From Cyanophora paradoxa (Eukaryota > Glaucocystophyceae > Cyanophorales > Cyanophoraceae), in the NCBI GenBank assembly GCA_004431415.1, contig QPMI01000489.1, positions 55,710 through 119,709 on the forward strand: a DNA stretch of 64,000 nt, read 5' to 3'. The notes beneath the pieces were generated by a model. That model was given only the letters and a program-made list of their open reading frames with translations. It ran no database searches and was not told the DNA's origin. Positions 60,480 to 64,000 of this stretch are shown here, piece after piece; the first letter of the stretch is position 1, and each line of letters starts with the position of its first letter. Made by a program: the position numbers and the translations under genes.

Positions 60480-60887
60480 TCACAGCTCTACCTGGCCCAA
60501 GTTGATGGTATCTAGCAGGGCCTGCTCTTCCAAGTCTGCACCGCCGCCGCCCAGCGCTAGCGCTAGCTCGATACCGCCTCCGGACTTGATCTCCCTTGGC
60601 TCCAGCCACCTGAGGGGCTCAGGCCACCTCCTCCTGGTGAAGCCCGTATCGTTGCTCTTGTCCAGCTTGAGGTAGCGGTAGGGCGCCGGCGCCGGCCAGT
60701 CGGGCCTGTGGCTGCTGGCCTCCTTGGCTATCTCCTTGGGGCTACGCGGACGCAGGTCTGCCTTGGCCTTCGCCCTCTGCAGAGGGCCCAGCGCCTTGAA
60801 CTTCGGTGCCTTCGTCGCCGGCAGGGCCTTCGGCTGGGGCTTCACCGCCTTCGGCTGCTGAGGCCTTAGCTGCTTCGATTTCGGCAT
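60480..60887 (-). CDS. Hypothetical basic protein, overlapping the next gene
   Basis: 135 aa, ATG at 60887 (PKSKQLRPQQPKAVKPQPKA). Lys/Pro/Gln-rich N-terminus, then PKEIAKEASSHRPDWPAPAP and YRYLKLDKSNDTGF. It overlaps the upstream frame (60742-61125) by 146 bp. Given the single-base losses seen nearby, the two may really be one gene with a shift. Confidence 0.45.
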   Translation of the reverse strand: MPKSKQLRPQQPKAVKPQPKALPATKAPKFKALGPLQRAKAKADLRPRSPKEIAKEASSHRPDWPAPAPYRYLKLDKSNDTGFTRRRWPEPLRWLEPREIKSGGGIELALALGGGGADLEEQALLDTINLGQVEL

Positions 60888-61125
60888 ACTTCTTGCTCAT
60901 AAATGAGAAAAGCGCCTCGAAGTCGGCCTTTATCTCCTCCTTGGTCCAGGATGTCACCTGATCCGGGTCACCTGAGAACGGCGCATCGAACGCCACGTGG
61001 AGCGATTTGCAGGCCTGAGCTATCATTGGCTCGGGCCAGGCCAGCTCGATCAGCTGAAGGTAGATGTTCAGGGCCTTGTCGAGCTTGGCGCCCTGAGAGA
61101 CTAGCTGGGAGATAGCGGGCTCCAT
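60742..61125 (-). CDS. Hypothetical helical protein
   Basis: 127 aa, ATG at 61125 (EPAISQLVSQGAKLDKALNI). Well-ordered helical N-terminal two thirds (LQLIELAWPEPMIAQACKSL, WTKEEIKADFEALFSFMSKK), then a Gly/Ala/Glu low-complexity tail that may be a frameshift product. The upstream region 61170-61262 carries three GACGTAAATGACGC units. Confidence 0.5.
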   Translation of the reverse strand: MEPAISQLVSQGAKLDKALNIYLQLIELAWPEPMIAQACKSLHVAFDAPFSGDPDQVTSWTKEEIKADFEALFSFMSKKYAEIEAAKASAAEGGEAPAEGPAGDEGTEVQGAGPSAEGEGQGRPASA

Positions 61126-61169
61126 GGTACAGCAGAGCTTTAGAAAATGGCGCCAAGTCCAAGTCCTTT

Positions 61170-61345
61170 TTTTTACGGGCGAGGCCTGGGCCCGGGCCAG
61201 GGCCGAGTCCCAACTCCGTGACGTAAATGACGCTGACGTAAATGACGCGGACGTAAATGACGCCGAATTTTCAAGTTGCCCTCACCTGAACGTCAGCTGA
61301 GCGCTCACCTGACCCTCAGCTGAGCGCTCACCTGAACGGCCTTTA
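61170..61345. promoter_or_regulatory. Bidirectional promoter region with GACGTAAATGACGC x3 and TCACCTGA x3
   Basis: Lies between divergent genes starting at 61125 (minus) and 61410 (plus). Three ATF/CRE-like GACGTAAATGACGC units (about 61218-61262) match those of the inverted repeat at 60 kb. Then three TCACCTGA units separated by GTCAGCTGAGCGC, followed by CCTTTATAAG, a likely TATA box about 70 bp before the ATG at 61410. Confidence 0.6.
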
Positions 61346-61409
61346 TAAGCGCGCGGCACGCGGCGTTCCCTCACACTCTCAATCTCTCTCAACGCAACCA
61401 GCAGGCAAC

Positions 61410-61837
61410 ATGGCCCTTGTCGCCCAGTTCAACGTCGAGGAATACACCGTGCGCGTGATCGGCGAGCCATCGAACGCGAGGTGGAAGTTCTCAAGCACGG
61501 CGTAGTTTACGACTGCAGGGACTGCCCCGGCAAGACCCTCCTCATGAAGCTCGCCGACGATGGCCTCTCCTTCACCCTCATCTCCTGCATCAAGACCCAC
61601 GTTGGGCACACGGCCGGCATCATCACCTTCGCCGCGGGGCGCCTGAATTCCGACACCGTCGTCGTGCCGGAGTGGGCCGCGTTCTGGGCGGCGATCTCGC
61701 CCTCGGGCCGCGCCCTTGCCTACACCTTCTTCGGCAAGCACGACGAGTGCGACATCTGGGTGACGCGCAGGGCGATGGGCTCGATGGTCGTCAAGCGCGA
61801 CCAGCTGCACCAGCAGTGCGATTATCCTTTAGCATAG
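61410..61837 (+). CDS. Hypothetical protein, virus-like cluster, one apparent frameshift
   Basis: ATG at 61410 (ALVAQFNVEEYTVRVIGE). The frame shifts by one base near GGCGAGCCATCG (61459-61470), continuing IEREVEVLKHGVVYDCRDCP to the stop at 61837. One added G gives 142 aa. Compact beta-rich with several Cys (DCRDC, ISC, DEC). No family recognised. Preceded by the TCACCTGA/TATA promoter. Confidence 0.55.
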
Positions 61838-61947
61838 ACGATAGGTCGATTACCTTTGATCTCGAGGCCAAGATCCCGCAGCCGTGCTGAAATTGACAGT
61901 GTAGCCCCTCTGAAATTGAACACGTGTTTTCTGGCTTTGTCTGAAGC

Positions 61948-62000
61948 TCACCTGACGCGGGGCCTTAAGAGGGTGCGCGGGGCCTCGTTTCCTCACACTT
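61948..62000 (+). promoter_or_regulatory. TCACCTGA-type promoter of the next gene
   Basis: GCTCACCTGACGCGGGGCCTTAAG-like sequence about 70 bp before the ATG at 62022. Same order of elements (TCACCTGA, GGCCT, AT box, CCTCACACT) as upstream of 61410. Confidence 0.5.
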
Positions 62001-62021
62001 TATCAGCAAGCAAACGAGAGA

Positions 62022-62305
62022 ATGTGCGCCCCAAGTACTTCACCTGCTGCCTCACCTTCGGCATCTTCGAGTACGAGGCCATGGACGAGGATCTCGACGA
62101 GAACGGCGAGATCTGCTTCAACTACTGCAGGCTGCTGCGCAACATCTCGCTGGAGTGCCGCAAGGGCGACTGCTTCCAGCACATCATGCTCAATCCCGCC
62201 AAGAACGAGATCACCCTGTACGCCGTCGCCAGCCCCAGCGCCAGATTTAGACTCTCGAATATTCGCGTAGCCGTGATCGAGGCCCTCCCCTCCCCAGTGA
62301 GCTGA
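62022..62305 (+). CDS. Hypothetical protein, one apparent frameshift at its start
   Basis: ATGTGCGCCCC at 62022 shifts by one base into KYFTCCLTFGIFEYEAMDED. One added C gives 94 aa. The body (NYCRLLRNISLECRKGDCFQ, ITLYAVASPSARFRLSNIRV) resembles the layout of the neighbour at 61410 (small, Cys-bearing, beta-rich), so the two may be distant paralogues. No function assigned. Confidence 0.5.
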
Positions 62306-62421
62306 ATTGAACACGTGTTTTACCTGAATCACCTGAGCGCTCACCCGAGGTCAGCTGAAGTCAGGCCGGGCGGCCTCAAATATTTTCTAGCGCTAGGCTG
62401 AAGCACACTAAGCTAACCAAC

Positions 62422-63198
62422 ATGGCCACCGTCCGCACGCCACGAGATCGACCCGCCAAGCTCGCCTTCGAATCGACGCCAACGGCCGCATCAAGGCCAA
62501 GTACGACGGCTTGCAGGGCCTCATGATGTACGCGCCGCCCATGGTCACGATCAACCCTGCATCAACACGAGCAAGGCAAGGCGTGGAGCGACGAGAAGAA
62601 GGCCTTCGTCATGGAAGAAAACGGCGGATTCTACACGCTGGACCTCACCGATCTCAGCGCCGTCGACGGCCAGACGAACCCGGCCGCGGACGAATTCCTC
62701 AAGCTGCTGGAGGCCCTGGACGCGAAATTCTGCGAGTTCGTGCAGCAGAACCAGGCCAAGCTCAAGGTCTCGCCCGGGCGCGCCCTCTCCAAGGACCAGA
62801 TCTCGGTGCTGCAGACGCCCAGCGTGCGCATCAAGGTCGACAAGGAGTCGGGCCAGGCCTTCTACAAGTACCTCAACATGCGCATCCGCACGCAGACGAT
62901 GGCCGGCAAGCGCAAGACCGTGCCCGTCGTCGACATGTCCAACTACCTCATCACCGAGCGCGCCACCATCGGCACCGGCGACCTGGTGGCGGCCCTCGTT
63001 AAAATCGACACCGCCTACGCCATCCCCGAGGGCAAGTTCGGCCTCAAGTGGTCCTTCCTCGCCGTGCAGCAGTGCAAGGTCGGCGCCTTTCGCTTCGCCG
63101 GCCGCACGCCCGAGCTGGCCTTCAAGCCCTACGACAACGAGGCCGATTTCGAGCCCTACCTAAACCCCGAGTCTATGTATGCAGCCCCCATGCAGTAG
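62422..63198 (+). CDS. Possible viral single-stranded DNA-binding protein, several apparent indels in the first third
   Basis: ATG at 62422. The first about 190 nt must be read in all three frames to be continuous (IDANGRIKAKYDGLQGLMMY, APPMVTINP, INTSK, WSDEKKAFVMEENGGFYTLD), implying at least three missing bases. From 62611 the frame is clean to 63198. The pattern (YDG near the start, a long beta/alpha body, VPVVDMSNYLITERATIGTG, FGLKWSFLAVQQCKV, acidic C-terminus) resembles SSB-like proteins of large eukaryotic DNA viruses. The resemblance is from memory and weak. Confidence 0.5.
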
Positions 63199-63252
63199 CT
63201 TAGCCGAATAAATTGTAATTTCTCTGGTGCAATTGATTACAAGCGTTTACAA

Positions 63253-63999
63253 TCAGAGGCCGTTGAACTTGCCGCCCACCGCCCTGGGCTCCGCCGCCGT
63301 CGAGGCCGCCGCCTCCGTCACCTCCTTCATCATCTCCGGGTTCGCGTTGGCCGCGTGCACCGCCAGCACCGTCTGCACCAGGGCCATCCCCAGGCGCGCC
63401 TCGGGCCCCAGGGTCACGTAGCGCGAGTACTTAATCACCAGCTCCTCTAAGATCGGCTGCACCTGGTCCATGGAAGAGAGCGTCGCCTGCCCGAGCCCGT
63501 CTAACTTCAGGCCGATCGGATCGTACGCTTTGTTAAGGTGCTCCAGCGAGTGCATGCCCGCGATCAGAAAGAGGCGCGCCGCCTCCAGCGAACCCCGCGT
63601 GCTCAGCTCGCGCTGAATTTCCTCGTACTCTTCCTTCAGCTCGTCCAGCGGCGTGGCGAGGCTCAGCTTCTTCGTGGACGTCAGCTCGCCCCCGAACGAG
63701 CGCCTGTACTGCGCGATCTGCCGCAGAACCTGCTTCTTCTCGTCCACGTCCACCTGCGCCTCGTCGCGCGGCCTCTCCTGCAGGTCGATCCCCAGCGCCT
63801 TTTTCACGCTCTGCTCCTTCTTCTTCGTCATTTCGATGTGCTCCTGCACGCTGAAGCTCGCGCCCTTGCTCGGCGCCGTCGGCGGCACCGTGGGCCCGTC
63901 GCCCGGTAGCGACGTCTTGTCGGCCTTCGGCGCCTTCTCGCCCTTTTCCTTGCCTTCCTTCGCGGGGCGGCCCTTCTTCCGAGGCTGCGGGATCCCCAC
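63253..63999 (-). CDS. Coiled-coil/helical viral-type protein, 5' end outside window
   Basis: 248 codons are open to the window edge, with no ATG needed at 63999, so the N-terminus is probably truncated. Lys-rich N-terminal region (KKGRPAKEGKEKGEKAPKAD), then long helices (ELKEEYEEIQRELSTRGSLE, LFLIAGMHSLEHLNKAYDPI, ILEELVIKYSRYVTLGPEAR). The middle and end resemble a helical domain found in giant-virus proteins of unknown function (DUF5767-like), a call from memory only. Convergent with the previous gene, 55 bp apart. Confidence 0.5.
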   Translation of the reverse strand: MGIPQPRKKGRPAKEGKEKGEKAPKADKTSLPGDGPTVPPTAPSKGASFSVQEHIEMTKKKEQSVKKALGIDLQERPRDEAQVDVDEKKQVLRQIAQYRRSFGGELTSTKKLSLATPLDELKEEYEEIQRELSTRGSLEAARLFLIAGMHSLEHLNKAYDPIGLKLDGLGQATLSSMDQVQPILEELVIKYSRYVTLGPEARLGMALVQTVLAVHAANANPEMMKEVTEAAASTAAEPRAVGGKFNGL

Positions 64000-64000
64000 C

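Overview
The window looks like a chromosome of a GC-rich unicellular alga or similar protist carrying several layers of virus-derived DNA. Bases 1 to about 18.5 kb are host-like. They hold intron-dense genes with short, extremely C-rich introns, many starting GTACCCC or GTCCG. I recognise an oligopeptidase B that appears to read on into an O-methyltransferase-like domain (1-8403), a secreted protein-glutaminase-like enzyme (10844-13051), and a probable prolyl-4-hydroxylase-like gene on the minus strand (13622-15304). Repeat-rich intergenic DNA lies between them.

From about 19.3 kb the content is virus-like. There are two tandem paralogues of unknown function, a YqaJ/lambda-type exonuclease, and a helicase of the herpesvirus-origin-binding-protein superfamily. 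That helicase gene is the centre of the window. It starts at 54316 on the minus strand and ends at 21780, and it is split by two separate capsid-gene-bearing elements of the Polinton-like/virophage-like kind. Element 1 (23194-34733, 11.5 kb) has 0.4 kb terminal inverted repeats (TIRs) and a TCCATT target duplication. Element 2 (35834-53719, 17.9 kb) has 1.47 kb TIRs and an ACCAGC target duplication. Removing both elements with one copy of each duplication leaves exactly 3,099 nt in one open frame of 1,032 codons plus stop.

Element 1 encodes an integrase, a DNA polymerase B-SF1 helicase-HNH-like fusion, a penton-like minor capsid protein, a major capsid protein and a packaging ATPase. Element 2 encodes a DD35E integrase, a packaging ATPase cut off after Walker B, a zinc-ribbon/Vsr-type nuclease, a major capsid protein, two penton-like proteins and a large set of fibre or spike proteins. 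I find no polymerase or replicative helicase in element 2. Its ends are 71-bp hairpin-forming palindromes.

Upstream of the helicase gene are a 49-bp palindromic element, also present twice beyond the gene's 3' end, and an iteron array: six TGTTACAC at 21-22 bp spacing, then four inverted copies. These could be replication or regulatory sites of the larger virus-like element. From 56.7 kb to the window end there is an HNH-AP2 homing endonuclease and a compact GC-rich cluster of small genes: several with one membrane segment, a possible viral ssDNA-binding protein, and a possible giant-virus-type coiled-coil protein. They share promoter motifs and a large inverted repeat.

At least seven genes across the window are broken only by apparent single-base deletions. 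Several of these sit in homopolymer runs, which suggests uncorrected long-read indels rather than decay. Family assignments come from motif recognition by eye; no database search was run.
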